A stretch of DNA of 64,000 nt from JABFRJ01 sp963847145 (GTDB lineage Bacteria > Pseudomonadota > Alphaproteobacteria > Rhizobiales > Hyphomicrobiaceae). The stretch covers positions 1,054,001 to 1,118,000 of the forward strand of contig CAWJYN010000003.1 of the NCBI GenBank assembly GCA_963847145.1, read 5' to 3'. Position 1 is the stretch's first letter; each line of letters opens with the position of its first letter. The position numbers were made by a program, and so were the translations under genes. Shown here in pieces: positions 26,301 to 35,310 of the stretch. A model generated the notes under the pieces. The model worked only from the letters and a program-made list of their open reading frames with translations, had not been told where the DNA came from and did not search any database.

Positions 26301-27590
26301 ATGCCTAAACCAGCTGCGCCGAAACCAGCTGCCATTCAGACGCACTGCGCCGCAGCACTTGCGATGGCTATTATGAGTGCCGGCTGTGCCACGTCTGCGC
26401 TGGCGCAGTCCACCTGGGTTGGCTTCGGCCAGGAGGCGCCGCCGACCTACCGTCCCGCGATCGACCAGAATTTCGTCCGGGAGTGGGAGGCGAGCCCGCC
26501 CAAGGGGTTCCCGACGCTCTCCAAGCAGAACCTTGCGGCCATGGCGTCCGCCATCAAGCGCTACGACGACGTCGTCGCCAATGGCGGCTTCCCCGCCGTC
26601 GCTGAAATACAAATGAGCATCGGACTTTTTTCCAAGGACGTCGCAACCCTCAAACAGCGGCTCGCGCTTTCCGGCGATCTCCGCGACACCGACAGCGACG
26701 TATCCAGCAACTTCGACTACGGGCTCGAGAAAGCCGTCAAACGCTTCCAGGCCTCCAACGGCTTGAGCCCCACCGGCGTCGTCGACAAGCGGACCATCGC
26801 CGCCTTGAACGTGCCGGCAGCGGTCCGTCTGCGCCAGCTCAAGGTCAACCTCCAGCGCCTCACTGAACTCGCCCGCACGGCGCCGAAGAAATACGTCGTC
26901 GTCAACATTCCTGCCGCCCAGATTGAAGCCGTGGACGGCGATCAGGTTGTTTCGCGCCACGCCGGCGTTGTGGGCAAGACCGATCGGCAAACACCGATCC
27001 TGCGGTCATCCATTCATCAGCTGAATTTCAATCCGGTCTGGCATCTGCCACCGACGGTGCTGTCTCAAGACCTCGTGCCCAAGGGCGCCGCCATGGCCGC
27101 CAAGGGCGAAGACGTACTCGCAAAATATGGTATCGACGCGCTCGATGCCTCGGGCCGCAAGGTCGATAGCTCCAAGATCAAGTGGTCGGCATCAACCGCC
27201 ACGGCCTACACCTTCAGCCAGAAACCCGGCCCCGAAAATCCGCTCGGCTTTGTGAAGATCAACTTCGACAACAGCCATTCCGTCTACATGCACTCGACGC
27301 CGTCGGACACATTGTTCGGCCGTAACTTCCGCGCCGCCAGTTCCGGCTGCGTGCGCGTGTCGGGTATCGATCAGCTGGCCGCATGGCTGATGGCCGACCA
27401 AGGCGGCTGGAGCCACGAGCGCATTCTGCAGATGAAGAAATCCGGCGAGCGCTTGGACGTGAGTTTGAAAAAGCCGGTGCCGCTCTATTTTGCCTACATC
27501 ACCGCCTGGGCCACCGAAGACGGCGTCATCCAGTTCCGCCGCGATCTCTATAACAAAGACAGCGTCGGGCAGGTCGCCGGTGCCTATTGA
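26301..27590 (+). CDS. L,D-transpeptidase (YkuD domain) with peptidoglycan-binding domain, YcbB-like
   Basis: About 429 residues from the ATG at 26301. A signal peptide runs to about residue 35 (MAIMSAGCATSALAQ). An N-terminal scaffold domain follows, then a peptidoglycan-binding helix set (DYGLEKAVKRFQASNGLSPTGVVDKRTIAAL, ~165-195) and the YkuD catalytic domain, whose active Cys is in AASSGCVRVSG and whose upstream His is in HSVYMHSTP. It forms 3-3 crosslinks or attaches proteins in the periplasmic peptidoglycan and resists classical penicillins. The fairly long YcbB-type architecture is complete. The gene stands alone. Confidence 0.9.
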   Translation: MPKPAAPKPAAIQTHCAAALAMAIMSAGCATSALAQSTWVGFGQEAPPTYRPAIDQNFVREWEASPPKGFPTLSKQNLAAMASAIKRYDDVVANGGFPAVAEIQMSIGLFSKDVATLKQRLALSGDLRDTDSDVSSNFDYGLEKAVKRFQASNGLSPTGVVDKRTIAALNVPAAVRLRQLKVNLQRLTELARTAPKKYVVVNIPAAQIEAVDGDQVVSRHAGVVGKTDRQTPILRSSIHQLNFNPVWHLPPTVLSQDLVPKGAAMAAKGEDVLAKYGIDALDASGRKVDSSKIKWSASTATAYTFSQKPGPENPLGFVKINFDNSHSVYMHSTPSDTLFGRNFRAASSGCVRVSGIDQLAAWLMADQGGWSHERILQMKKSGERLDVSLKKPVPLYFAYITAWATEDGVIQFRRDLYNKDSVGQVAGAY

Positions 27591-27736
27591 GGCTGCAGGG
27601 CCGGTAGGGCGCACTAGCGCGTTTCAACGTCCGTACTGCGCCGGTTCGCAAGCCGAGATGTTTATGGGGCGAGTAACGCGTCGGGCTCCGGCGCAATACG
27701 CCTGAAACGGCTCTTGCGCACTGCAGCCTGCGCCGA

Positions 27737-28294
27737 TCAGCCTGCGCGGCGCAAACTACCGAACGCCGCTTCCAACTGCGCGAACTGCGCAACGACCACG
27801 TTTTCGGCCGGCTTGGGCGGTTCAACACTTGCCGTGATGGCATGATCAAGCCGCGTGATGCGGTCGTTCAGCGAGAAACTCTGGCTGACAAGATCGCGAA
27901 GCCCGCCGGGCAGGTCTTCAAACCCCTTCACATGCTCCGATCGGCCGATGGGCGTCAGCTTCACGCGCTGGCGCCGGAGCGCGGCCTGTTGCTGGTCGAT
28001 CTCGCCGTCTTTGACGGCGCGGTGCAGCATCAGCCACGAAGCCAGTTCCAAAAGCCGCGTGGTGAGCCGCATGCTTTCGGTCGCATAGGTCAGCGTCATC
28101 GGCGCTTTCAACGCCTTGGCCTCTTTGCGGCCCGGTCCATCAAGGTAAGACGCCGTGCGCTCCACAAGCGCCATGCCTTCCTTGTAGATGGCATCAAATT
28201 GGTCGGACGCCGCAAAGCGCGATCCGAATGAAATCATCTCCGCCGAAGCCGGAGCGATTCTGGCCGAGCCGGCCGACATTTCCATCTCACTCAT
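27737..28294 (-). CDS. DUF1465 family protein
   Basis: About 185 residues from the ATG at 28294. It is mostly alpha-helical with no export signal. The core ISFGSRFAASDQFDAIYKEGMALVERTASYLDGPGR and the ESMRLTTRLLELASWLMLHRAV helix are the DUF1465 signature, restricted largely to Alphaproteobacteria; a cell-cycle or regulatory role has been suggested for some members but is not established. The frame is open upstream to 28453 without family-like sequence. It is separated from the deacetylase gene behind it by a terminator. Confidence 0.82.
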   Translation of the reverse strand: MSEMEMSAGSARIAPASAEMISFGSRFAASDQFDAIYKEGMALVERTASYLDGPGRKEAKALKAPMTLTYATESMRLTTRLLELASWLMLHRAVKDGEIDQQQAALRRQRVKLTPIGRSEHVKGFEDLPGGLRDLVSQSFSLNDRITRLDHAITASVEPPKPAENVVVAQFAQLEAAFGSLRRAG

Positions 28295-28682
28295 GACGAA
28301 CTGACCCAACACTACTGACGCTGAAGAACGGTATTCCGCACTGTGACCATGACACGGTACGGTTAATGAGATCGTGCCAAAATGAGATGCTTTGATGACC
28401 TCGCTTTGCCAGATCATGCCTCTCTTCCGGCCGGTAACGCAAGATGCGTGCAACTTGATTGGTTCATGGTGTGAGGGCGCAGGCGCACCGCAAAAAAAGA
28501 GCCGCCAATCGGCGGCTCAAGAGTTGACAGGTAGGCGTCAAACGAATGGCAGGGAGCCACTCGGGGATCCGGCGAACCAGATACAAGAAAATCATAATTC
28601 GGTAAGGTTGATAAAGCGTTAACGCGCCTGCAACGCTGCAGCAGAACTGCTTCATGCTGCGGCAGTGGTAATCAACGTCTCG
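28295..28682. other. Intergenic region between the DUF1465 and deacetylase genes
   Basis: This gap of 388 bp holds the strong terminator at 28492-28518 and, between it and 28294, the presumed promoter region of the DUF1465 gene. A 63-codon reading frame at 28464-28655 runs through the terminator and shows no family-like sequence, so it is not called. Confidence 0.6.
28492..28518 (-). terminator. Intrinsic terminator of the deacetylase transcript
   Basis: On the minus strand GAGCCGCC-GATT-GGCGGCTC forms a perfect 8-bp stem with a 4-nt loop and is followed directly by seven T residues (plus-strand A run 28492-28498). It lies about 165 bp behind the stop of the polysaccharide deacetylase gene. 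Confidence 0.9.
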
Positions 28683-29795
28683 TCAATCCACGAATGTGCG
28701 ACGGATGCTCGTCGTCCAGGCGGTGGAGGGCTGAACCCACACCCGCGCCTTGCCGCCGCTTGCCTCCGCAACCGGCATCTCTTCGAGCTTGGTGTCCTCC
28801 CGCGCCGCCTCCCGGGCGGTCATCGGCTCGGCGGTGACAACACTGGGTGCGCGTTCCGGTCCTGTTGTGCCGAAGAAGGGAACAAGCGCAGGCTTGGTCC
28901 GCGATTTGTCGCCGACAAGTTTAGTCACCTGCGGCTCGAATTGCGCGACCAGCTCGTGCTTCGGCGCCAGGGCCTTCTTGGGCACCATATGAACAACCTT
29001 GTAGCCCCGGTCGGCCAGCGCCCGCAGGATCTCCGGCAACGCCTTGGCCGTCACCGCTTTGATATCGTGGAACAGAACGATGCCGCCCTTGTTGGCGTCG
29101 ATCTTCGCCAAAGTCTCGCGCACCAGCCGCCCCGGATCGTTGATGAAACTATCGTTGGAAACAACATCCACCGTCACCGACGCGACCTGCCGCCGCTTCA
29201 GATGCTCGACCATCGCTGGCGAGTCGCTCAATCCTGGGAACCGGAAGAACGGGGCAATCGGCTGTCCCGCCGCGGCAGCAACGGCTGCAAAGCCCCGCTC
29301 CATCTCAGCCACTGCCGCATCTGCGCTCAGCCGCTTCAGATTGAGCGGATGCGACCACGTGTGCGTGCCAATCGTGTGGCCGCGCTCCATCACTTCGCGC
29401 AGCACGTTCGGATAGGCGACCGCCATCTTGCCCACGCTGAAGAACGTTGCACGCGTGCAGTGTTGTTCCAGCGTCGTCAGTATTGCCCTGGTGATCCACG
29501 GCATCGGGCCATCGTCAAAAGTCAGCACCACTTCGCCCGGCTGCAGGAATTGTGGCTCACGTGGGAGTTTGGTCATCGTGCCGAGCATGGGACCGCTCGA
29601 TGTGTCGATTTCCACGACGCGCACGACACCCAGCCGTGAGGGGTGGGAGCCGATGTTCGCACAGGCTGCTTGCGCTGCCGATCCGGTAAACAGGAGGCTC
29701 AGCGCAAATACCGAGGCCAGGCGAGCAATGCGGAACAACTTTTGCGGCTTGTGCGCGCGTGCCGCTAGCGGCCGTCTGATCAAATGGCTGAACAT
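28683..29795 (-). CDS. Polysaccharide deacetylase family protein (NodB domain), copy A
   Basis: About 370 residues from the ATG at 29795 (29834 possible). A basic start and a hydrophobic helix (FRIARLASVFALSLLFTGSAAQAA) give an export signal. The NodB domain shows motif 1 TFDDGP, motif 2 GTHTWSHPLNLKRL (zinc His pair), and RFPGLSDSP; the final motif has VLFHDIKAVT. The C-terminal ~90 residues are Pro/Ala-rich and specific to this copy. These enzymes take N- or O-acetyl groups off glycans, here probably peptidoglycan or an exopolysaccharide in the periplasm. It is a tandem paralogue of the next gene. Confidence 0.88.
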   Translation of the reverse strand: MFSHLIRRPLAARAHKPQKLFRIARLASVFALSLLFTGSAAQAACANIGSHPSRLGVVRVVEIDTSSGPMLGTMTKLPREPQFLQPGEVVLTFDDGPMPWITRAILTTLEQHCTRATFFSVGKMAVAYPNVLREVMERGHTIGTHTWSHPLNLKRLSADAAVAEMERGFAAVAAAAGQPIAPFFRFPGLSDSPAMVEHLKRRQVASVTVDVVSNDSFINDPGRLVRETLAKIDANKGGIVLFHDIKAVTAKALPEILRALADRGYKVVHMVPKKALAPKHELVAQFEPQVTKLVGDKSRTKPALVPFFGTTGPERAPSVVTAEPMTAREAAREDTKLEEMPVAEASGGKARVWVQPSTAWTTSIRRTFVD

Positions 29796-29883
29796 GGTGT
29801 CCGGTCGATGCCCCAAAATCAGCCGTGCGAACAATCCGTCTTACATCCCGAACGGTTAACGCCCCAACGCTCAGCGCCAATCT

Positions 29884-31092
29884 CTAGCGGCTGAAAATCT
29901 TGTCACGCCAGTCTTCGCTTTGCGTCGGCCGCTGACGGGCAACCTTCGGAAACGGCTGCAGTGCCGGATCGCCGATGCCGCCGGCAGTCCCCGCACCAAG
30001 TGGCGGCAACGGCAATGCCGCCAGACCCGGACCCGCCGGTTGTGGCGGATATGGCGCTGGATACGGCCCGGGCAGACCTGCCGGCCGCTGTGCATATCCG
30101 CCCGGTGGATAAGCCCCACCGGCAGCCGCACCGCCCGGAATGCCTGTTGCACCAACAGGCGGCGCCGGCCGGCCAATCGCTGTCGGGCTGGCACTGCCCC
30201 AAGTCACCGCACGCGGCGCCAGCGGTTGCGACGCCGCAGCCATCTGCTTGCGTGCATTCGCATCCCGCGCCATCGCGTCGAACTCCGGCAGCGTCGCCAC
30301 CATCGCCTTGGGCTTCAGGTGCACCACTTTATAACCCTTGGCCTTCAGCGCTTCCAGCAGCCCTGGCAGCGCCTGCGCGGTCGCCGGCTGGATGTCATGG
30401 AAGAGGATAATACCCTTGCCCTCGGCAGCAAGCTGGCTGAGGATTTCCTGATGCACCGCCGCCGCGCTCTTTGACTTGTAGTCGAGGCTATCCACTTCGA
30501 TCGAGAAGACGCCCATCTGGCGCGTCTGGGCATAACCCACCATCGCCTTGGTATCGGCCAAGAACGGAAATCGAAAGAATGGCGAAATCGGCTGTCCGGC
30601 CGCCGCCGCAACGGCGCTGAACCCCAGCTCAATCTCTTGCCGCGCCTTGAGGGGTGTTGCCTTGCGCAGGTTCGCGTGGCTCCAGGTATGCGTGCCGACC
30701 GTATGTCCCTTGCGGATGATCTGCCGCACCATGTCGGGATCGGCGATCGCCTGCGAGCCGACCATAAAAAACGTTGCTTTGGTGCACTGCGCTTCCAGCG
30801 CATCCACGATCGGCTGCGTGTAGGGCCTGAGTGGGCCGTCATCGAACGTCAGCACGACCTCGCCCTTCGCGAGGAAGTCGAGGTCCTTGTATTGCTGGTG
30901 TCCAAACCTCGGACCGCTCGCGGTATCCACCTCGACAACACGCGAGACGCCGAGTGCGGAGGCTGGATTTTGGCACACCGCGCGCGGCGCCGCCTCAACG
31001 CGAGTGCCGCCTGCCGTCATCGCCGCCAAGCCGAAAGCCGCAACCGACCACCGCGATGTCGAACGCCGAACGGCTCGCAGAAGTCCCGCCAT
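29884..31092 (-). CDS. Polysaccharide deacetylase family protein (NodB domain), copy B
   Basis: 402 residues, closely related to its downstream neighbour. An export signal lies in residues ~15-35. The NodB motifs are TFDDGPLRPYT, GTHTWSHANLRKAT and RFPFLADTK, with ILFHDIQPAT near the end of the domain. The C-terminal ~130 residues are Pro/Gly/Ala-rich and low-complexity (for example VGATGIPGGAAAGGAYPPGG), unlike copy A. It ends about 90 bp before copy A on the same strand, so the two may form an operon; divergence of the tails suggests different placement in the envelope. Confidence 0.88.
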   Translation of the reverse strand: MAGLLRAVRRSTSRWSVAAFGLAAMTAGGTRVEAAPRAVCQNPASALGVSRVVEVDTASGPRFGHQQYKDLDFLAKGEVVLTFDDGPLRPYTQPIVDALEAQCTKATFFMVGSQAIADPDMVRQIIRKGHTVGTHTWSHANLRKATPLKARQEIELGFSAVAAAAGQPISPFFRFPFLADTKAMVGYAQTRQMGVFSIEVDSLDYKSKSAAAVHQEILSQLAAEGKGIILFHDIQPATAQALPGLLEALKAKGYKVVHLKPKAMVATLPEFDAMARDANARKQMAAASQPLAPRAVTWGSASPTAIGRPAPPVGATGIPGGAAAGGAYPPGGYAQRPAGLPGPYPAPYPPQPAGPGLAALPLPPLGAGTAGGIGDPALQPFPKVARQRPTQSEDWRDKIFSR

Positions 31093-31269
31093 TGTGCTCT
31101 TTCTCCGGCTGCCGCGCCCCCGAATCGGCGCGCAGATTAATTTCGCTTGGCTTTTCGCATGCGACTATGGCCGCAGCAAGCCAAACGCCCGTATCGGCCG
31201 TCGCGGCCACGACCGAAAGTTGTTTAAAAACAACAGCCGTTCGCCGGCTAATCAGGTGTGTGCTTGCGG

Positions 31270-31632
31270 CTACGCAACAGCGGCTTTCACCGCTGCCCGC
31301 GCTTTTTCAAGCGCCAATGGCTTCGATAGCACCTGCACCACGTGCCCCTTGAGAGCGTCCGGCACCGTCATCTGGTCGATATAGGCCGACATCAGCAGGA
31401 TTTTGAGCTTCGGCATCAGCACGGCGGCCTTGCTCGCCAATGTCAGCCCATCCAGGCTCGGCATCTGGATGTCCGTCAGCATGACGTCGAAGATCGCGCC
31501 CGGCGCGCCAATAATGTCGAGCGCCTCCTGGCCATCCTGGGCCGTCGTCACTGTATGCCCGTCGCCGGCCAAGGCATGCTTGACCATCTCGCGCACCGGC
31601 GCCTCGTCCTCAGCCAGCAGCACACGCGCCAT
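31270..31632 (-). CDS. Single-domain response regulator, CpdR-like
   Basis: 120 residues, a receiver domain with no output domain. The acidic pair is in LLAEDEAPVREM, the phosphoacceptor Asp in VMLTDIQMPSLDG, and the conserved Lys in LSKPLAL. CpdR, the alphaproteobacterial ClpXP adaptor that controls the cell cycle, is of this size and carries the same LAED and LSKP blocks; the resemblance is moderate and other stand-alone receivers cannot be excluded. No kinase adjoins it. Confidence 0.75.
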   Translation of the reverse strand: MARVLLAEDEAPVREMVKHALAGDGHTVTTAQDGQEALDIIGAPGAIFDVMLTDIQMPSLDGLTLASKAAVLMPKLKILLMSAYIDQMTVPDALKGHVVQVLSKPLALEKARAAVKAAVA

Positions 31633-31677
31633 ATCCGACCTCCCGTAGCAGTGACGACATTGACCTGTGCTGGCCGC

Positions 31678-32232
31678 TCAGGCCGGCCGCACCAACCGCC
31701 CCACGAACGGTAACTCGCGGAACCGGTGTCCCGCATCCATCCCGTACCCAACCACAAACACATTCGGGCAGTCGAACGCCTTGAAATCAGCTGTTATCGT
31801 CACCGCCCGCTTGACCGGTTTGTCGAGCAACACACAGGTGAGCACTGATGCGGCGCCGCGCGCGGCCAGCAAGTCCTTGGCAAAAGCCAACGTCCGTCCG
31901 GACTCCAGAATGTCGTCCACCAGCAAAACGTTCCGGCCCTCGACGTCGCCTTCCAGATCACGCGCAATGGACACCTGCCCGCTCGAAATCTGACCCTTGC
32001 GGTAGCTCGACAGCGTCATGAACTCGACCTCCGGCGCCATCCCTGTGGCGTGCATCGCGCGGATCAGATCGGCGGCGAATACAAAGCTCCCTTTGAGCAC
32101 CGCGACGACCAGCAGGTTCTCAAGATTTCTGGCGGCGATTTCCCGCGCCAGTGCGGTGACCCGCTCAGCGATCTGTCCGGGGCTGAAAATTGTCTCGATG
32201 GCATCTTTGCGTGGCATCGTCGGCTCGGTCAT
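31678..32232 (-). CDS. hpt: Hypoxanthine phosphoribosyltransferase
   Basis: 184 residues. The PRPP-binding motif VLLVDDILESGRTLAFAK (~residues 100-117), the flexible loop around LSSYRKGQISSGQVSI and the purine site near KAFDCPNVFVVGYGMDAG are typical of hypoxanthine/guanine phosphoribosyltransferases. It salvages hypoxanthine (and perhaps guanine) to the nucleotide in the cytoplasm. It lies 45 bp upstream of the CpdR-like gene on the same strand. purA, a purine biosynthesis gene, is 10 kb away. Confidence 0.9.
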   Translation of the reverse strand: MTEPTMPRKDAIETIFSPGQIAERVTALAREIAARNLENLLVVAVLKGSFVFAADLIRAMHATGMAPEVEFMTLSSYRKGQISSGQVSIARDLEGDVEGRNVLLVDDILESGRTLAFAKDLLAARGAASVLTCVLLDKPVKRAVTITADFKAFDCPNVFVVGYGMDAGHRFRELPFVGRLVRPA

Positions 32233-32457
32233 GCGTGGATCCTGGCGCTGTGTCCTGACAAAGATCGTCCAAACGGCCCTTTACGCCAGCATTAGCGCGT
32301 CCCGGCGGCGAACCCTAGTCCGAATTGCAAGCGATCCACCGCCGGTCCTCTCCCGGAAGCCCCCACACTCGCCACATTCCGGGCCGATTGCTGGGGCCAA
32401 TTGCGTCGACGCGGCAACGCGGGCAAGTAACGGCCCAGGCTGCCGATTCGGGCGGCA

Positions 32458-33159
32458 ATGGCCACCATTCAGAAGTCCGTTTTTCGATCGGGCACAAAAG
32501 GCGTGATCAAGCTCCAGCACATCGGTCTGAAGTACGAAAGCGGTGGCGAAATTCTGCGCGACGTGAACGTCCATCTGCGCCCGGGTTCCTTTCACTTTCT
32601 CACCGGGCCGTCTGGTGCCGGTAAAACATCGCTGCTGCGCATGCTGTTCATGTCGCTGCATCCGACGCGCGGCTCTATCCGGATGTTCGACCAGGACGTG
32701 ACGCGCGTGACGCCAGCGGCCCGCGCCCAATTGCGCCGCCGCATCGGCATCGTGTTTCAAGATTTCCGACTACTCGATCATTTGACGACGTGGGAAAACG
32801 TGGCCCTGCCATTGCGCGTCGTCGGCAAAAAGATGGGGCATTACAAAGAGGACGTGACTGACCTGCTGCAATGGGTTGGCCTGGGTGATCGCATGCATGC
32901 GTTCCCGTCGGTGCTCTCGGGTGGTGAGAAGCAGCGTGCTGCGATTGCGCGCGCCGTGATTGCCAAGCCGGAGCTGCTGCTCGCCGATGAGCCGACTGGT
33001 AACGTCGACCCGCAGATGGCGCGCCGCCTTTTGCGCCTGTTCATTGAGCTCAACCGGCTCGGCACGTCGGTCGTCATTGCGACGCACGATCATCAGCTGA
33101 TGCGTCAATTCAAAGCTCCGCGGCTCGAACTGGAGCAGGGTCATGTCAAGCTCGGCTGA
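32458..33159 (+). CDS. ftsE: Cell-division ATP-binding protein FtsE
   Basis: 233 residues, a single ABC cassette: Walker A GPSGAGKTS, the Q-loop in IVFQDFRLLDHLTTWENVALPL, signature LSGGEKQR and Walker B LLADEPTGNVD. The FtsE-typical sequence continues SVVIATHDHQLM. It forms a complex with FtsX at the division site and regulates septal peptidoglycan hydrolases by ATP-driven movement. A short extension of ~15 residues precedes the cassette. Its end overlaps the ftsX start by 17 bp, so they are coupled. Confidence 0.94.
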   Translation: MATIQKSVFRSGTKGVIKLQHIGLKYESGGEILRDVNVHLRPGSFHFLTGPSGAGKTSLLRMLFMSLHPTRGSIRMFDQDVTRVTPAARAQLRRRIGIVFQDFRLLDHLTTWENVALPLRVVGKKMGHYKEDVTDLLQWVGLGDRMHAFPSVLSGGEKQRAAIARAVIAKPELLLADEPTGNVDPQMARRLLRLFIELNRLGTSVVIATHDHQLMRQFKAPRLELEQGHVKLG

Positions 33160-34567
33160 TGATCGCGGCGGCGGTCAGCGGCCAGTCCGCCCCGCAATCC
33201 CGCAAGTGCCGGCTCCCGAGACCCGCGCCGACCGCCGCTATGCGGTTCCAGCAGCCCGCGAACCGCATCCTGCCGACGGTTGGGCCGCCGCCGAAGATCC
33301 GCGCACTGGCCGATACGGTGATCCAACCGCCGATGAGGCCCGCCAACCGCAACCAGTCCTCGCGAGTTATCAGCGCGTCCAAACCGGCCGCCCAGGAATG
33401 CAACCGGCCATCCAACCGGCCTACGACGACGCCGACCCGCGCACTGGCCCCGCCACCTTCGAATTCCGGCCCAGCCCGCTGCAGCCACGGCCCGTCGCAC
33501 AGGCATCCCATGGGCGTCTCCCGCAAAACCCGCACGAACTCGACGATGCCCTCGAGCCCGGCCCTGAAACCGGATACGGCACGCTGCAGGCCGAAGCCGC
33601 GCCGCGCCTGGAAGCACCCGATACGAGCCTGCACGCGCCCACCCGCTCGCGCCGCTCCAATCGCGAGATGGCGCACGCGCCCATCGTGCCAGCTGGCTCG
33701 GTCACCGGCCGCTCGCTGACGCTTGTTGTCGCCATCATGTGCTTCCTCGCCTGCCTGACGACCGGCGCCGTCTATCTCATGAACCAGTCGGCCTCTGCCT
33801 GGCTTCGCGACATCGCCAGCGAGATTACCGTCCAAGTTGAAGCACGCGACAAAGTCGACATCGAGCGCCAGCTGCGCGACGTCGTCGCCTTTCTCGGCAA
33901 ACAGCCTGGCGTCGTTGCCGCCAAGCCGCTCTCGCTGGAAGCCTCCGCAAGCCTGCTCGAGCCCTGGATCGGCTCCACCGACGGCCTCAAAAGCCTGCCC
34001 GTGCCGCGCATGATCTCGGTCGAAGTCGACCGCTTCAATCCGCCGGACTTTGCCGCCCTGCGCAAAGGCCTCACGACCCAGTTCAAAGGCACTGCGCTGG
34101 ACGATCATCGTCACTGGCAGCAACAGATCCGCACCGTCACTCGCTCGTTCGCCGTCGGTGGCCTCGCCATTCTCGCCCTCGTCGGCATCGCCACCATGGC
34201 CATTATCGTTTCCGCCACCCGCAGCGCGTTGGCGTCGAACCGCGAGATCGTCGAAGTGCTGCACTTCGTCGGCGCCACCGACAAGTTTATCGCGCGGCAG
34301 TTTCAGAAGCACTTTCTGTGGCTCGGCATCCGCGCTGGTGTCTTCGGCGCAGGCCTCGCGGCGCTGGCATTCTTCGGCATGCCTTTTGCGATGGAGTTGC
34401 TCGGCGGCGGCTCGGCCTCACTCGCCGAACTCCAGCACCTCGTCGGCACCGGCGCCCTCGATTGGCCCGGCTACGCCTGGCTCGGCGGCGTCGTCATCGT
34501 CATCGCGGCGCTGTGCATGCTGACGTCACGCGTTGGCGTGTACCGGATTTTGAATAGCCAGCATTGA
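33143..34567 (+). CDS. ftsX: Cell-division protein FtsX with long N-terminal extension
   Basis: 474 residues, considerably longer than typical FtsX (~300-350). Residues 1-~185 are a Pro/Arg/Gln-rich, probably disordered cytoplasmic extension. The first membrane helix follows (LTLVVAIMCFLACLTTGAVYLM), then a ~130-residue periplasmic domain (SAWLRDIASEITVQVEARDKVD...), and three helices in the C-terminal part, including FAVGGLAILALVGIATMAIIV. It transmits FtsE ATPase changes to periplasmic hydrolase activators. The start at 33143 is inside ftsE; a later internal start is possible but no better one stands out. Confidence 0.9.
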   Translation: MSSSADDRGGGQRPVRPAIPQVPAPETRADRRYAVPAAREPHPADGWAAAEDPRTGRYGDPTADEARQPQPVLASYQRVQTGRPGMQPAIQPAYDDADPRTGPATFEFRPSPLQPRPVAQASHGRLPQNPHELDDALEPGPETGYGTLQAEAAPRLEAPDTSLHAPTRSRRSNREMAHAPIVPAGSVTGRSLTLVVAIMCFLACLTTGAVYLMNQSASAWLRDIASEITVQVEARDKVDIERQLRDVVAFLGKQPGVVAAKPLSLEASASLLEPWIGSTDGLKSLPVPRMISVEVDRFNPPDFAALRKGLTTQFKGTALDDHRHWQQQIRTVTRSFAVGGLAILALVGIATMAIIVSATRSALASNREIVEVLHFVGATDKFIARQFQKHFLWLGIRAGVFGAGLAALAFFGMPFAMELLGGGSASLAELQHLVGTGALDWPGYAWLGGVVIVIAALCMLTSRVGVYRILNSQH

Positions 34568-34743
34568 GTGGGTGGGGGTGGCGGCATCCACTCATGCCGC
34601 GTATAGGCACATCGACTTTGGACCAAGCAGCACACGCTCCGCCCGTGGGTCGACTGCGGTGCCGTAAAGCAAAAGTGGTGATGGCCGTGAATACATGAAG
34701 CGCAACAGGTCGCGAAGCGGGATGCTGCGCCTTACTGCTCAGT

Positions 34744-35148
34744 TCACGACTCTCTTCCGCGCGGAAAATGTTGCGTCGCGCCATTGATTTCAACCCAATC
34801 GTGCTTGAACTGTTCCCATACAGACCTGACCGGTCCAGGAAAATGGGGATCACCAATTGCTCCGACCGCCACCCCGATCAACGCGGGATGCTTGTCGGTC
34901 TTCCAGTAAACAGACGATCCGCAATTCGGGCAAAAATAACTACGAAACACTGCTCCGCTGGCGGTGCCGCGAGCAAATTCCTTGGCCGTTCCAGAAACAT
35001 GAACTTCGGTGGCTGGGAAGTACGCACCCACACCAAACGGAGACCCTGTGCGACGCTGACAGTCATCGCAATGGCAAGCAACGACGGCGGAAGGCACGTC
35101 ACTTATCTTGAGCGTTATCGCGCCGCATCCGCATCTAGCCTCCCGCAT
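34744..35148 (-). CDS. GFA-family zinc protein (CENP-V/GFA domain)
   Basis: 134 residues. The zinc motifs of the GFA fold are present: RCGCGAITLKIS (CxC), ACHCDDCQRRTGSPFG (CxxC) and SYFCPNCGSSVYW (CxxC). Members are related to glutathione-dependent formaldehyde-activating enzyme, but most are of unknown function. The surrounding DNA appears less GC-rich than its neighbours by eye, which may point to late acquisition. No formaldehyde-metabolism genes are near. Confidence 0.88.
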   Translation of the reverse strand: MREARCGCGAITLKISDVPSAVVACHCDDCQRRTGSPFGVGAYFPATEVHVSGTAKEFARGTASGAVFRSYFCPNCGSSVYWKTDKHPALIGVAVGAIGDPHFPGPVRSVWEQFKHDWVEINGATQHFPRGRES

Positions 35149-35181
35149 GATTAGCTACCTCGCCGGAAGATGTTTCTTCGG

Positions 35182-35215
35182 GTTGGGTTACGCGCCCTTT
35201 GCGCCCTAACCCAAC
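35182..35215. repeat. GTTGGGTTA palindromic repeat
   Basis: GTTGGGTTA-CGCGC at 35182 and GCGC-CC-TAACCCAAC ending 35215 fold into a hairpin with a CCTTT loop. It is the simplest copy of the dispersed family. Confidence 0.65.
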
Positions 35216-35247
35216 ATACAGCTCATTACCACCCCACCATCGAACAC

Positions 35248-35287
35248 AAAACCCCGGACACGGCGCGTTGCTCCGTATCCGGGGTTT
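35248..35287 (-). terminator. Terminator of the hsp20-DUF1150 transcript
   Basis: On the minus strand AAACCCCGGATACGG, a 10-nt loop, then CCGTGTCCGGGGTTTT form a 15-bp stem with one mismatch that ends in a T run. It lies about 25 bp behind the DUF1150 stop at 35311. Confidence 0.8.
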
Positions 35288-35310
35288 GAATTCGCGGCGA
35301 GGGTTGCGCC

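Noticed and set aside
28464..28655. 63-codon minus-strand frame behind the deacetylase gene
   Set aside because: It runs through the intrinsic terminator and has no good Shine-Dalgarno or family-like sequence.
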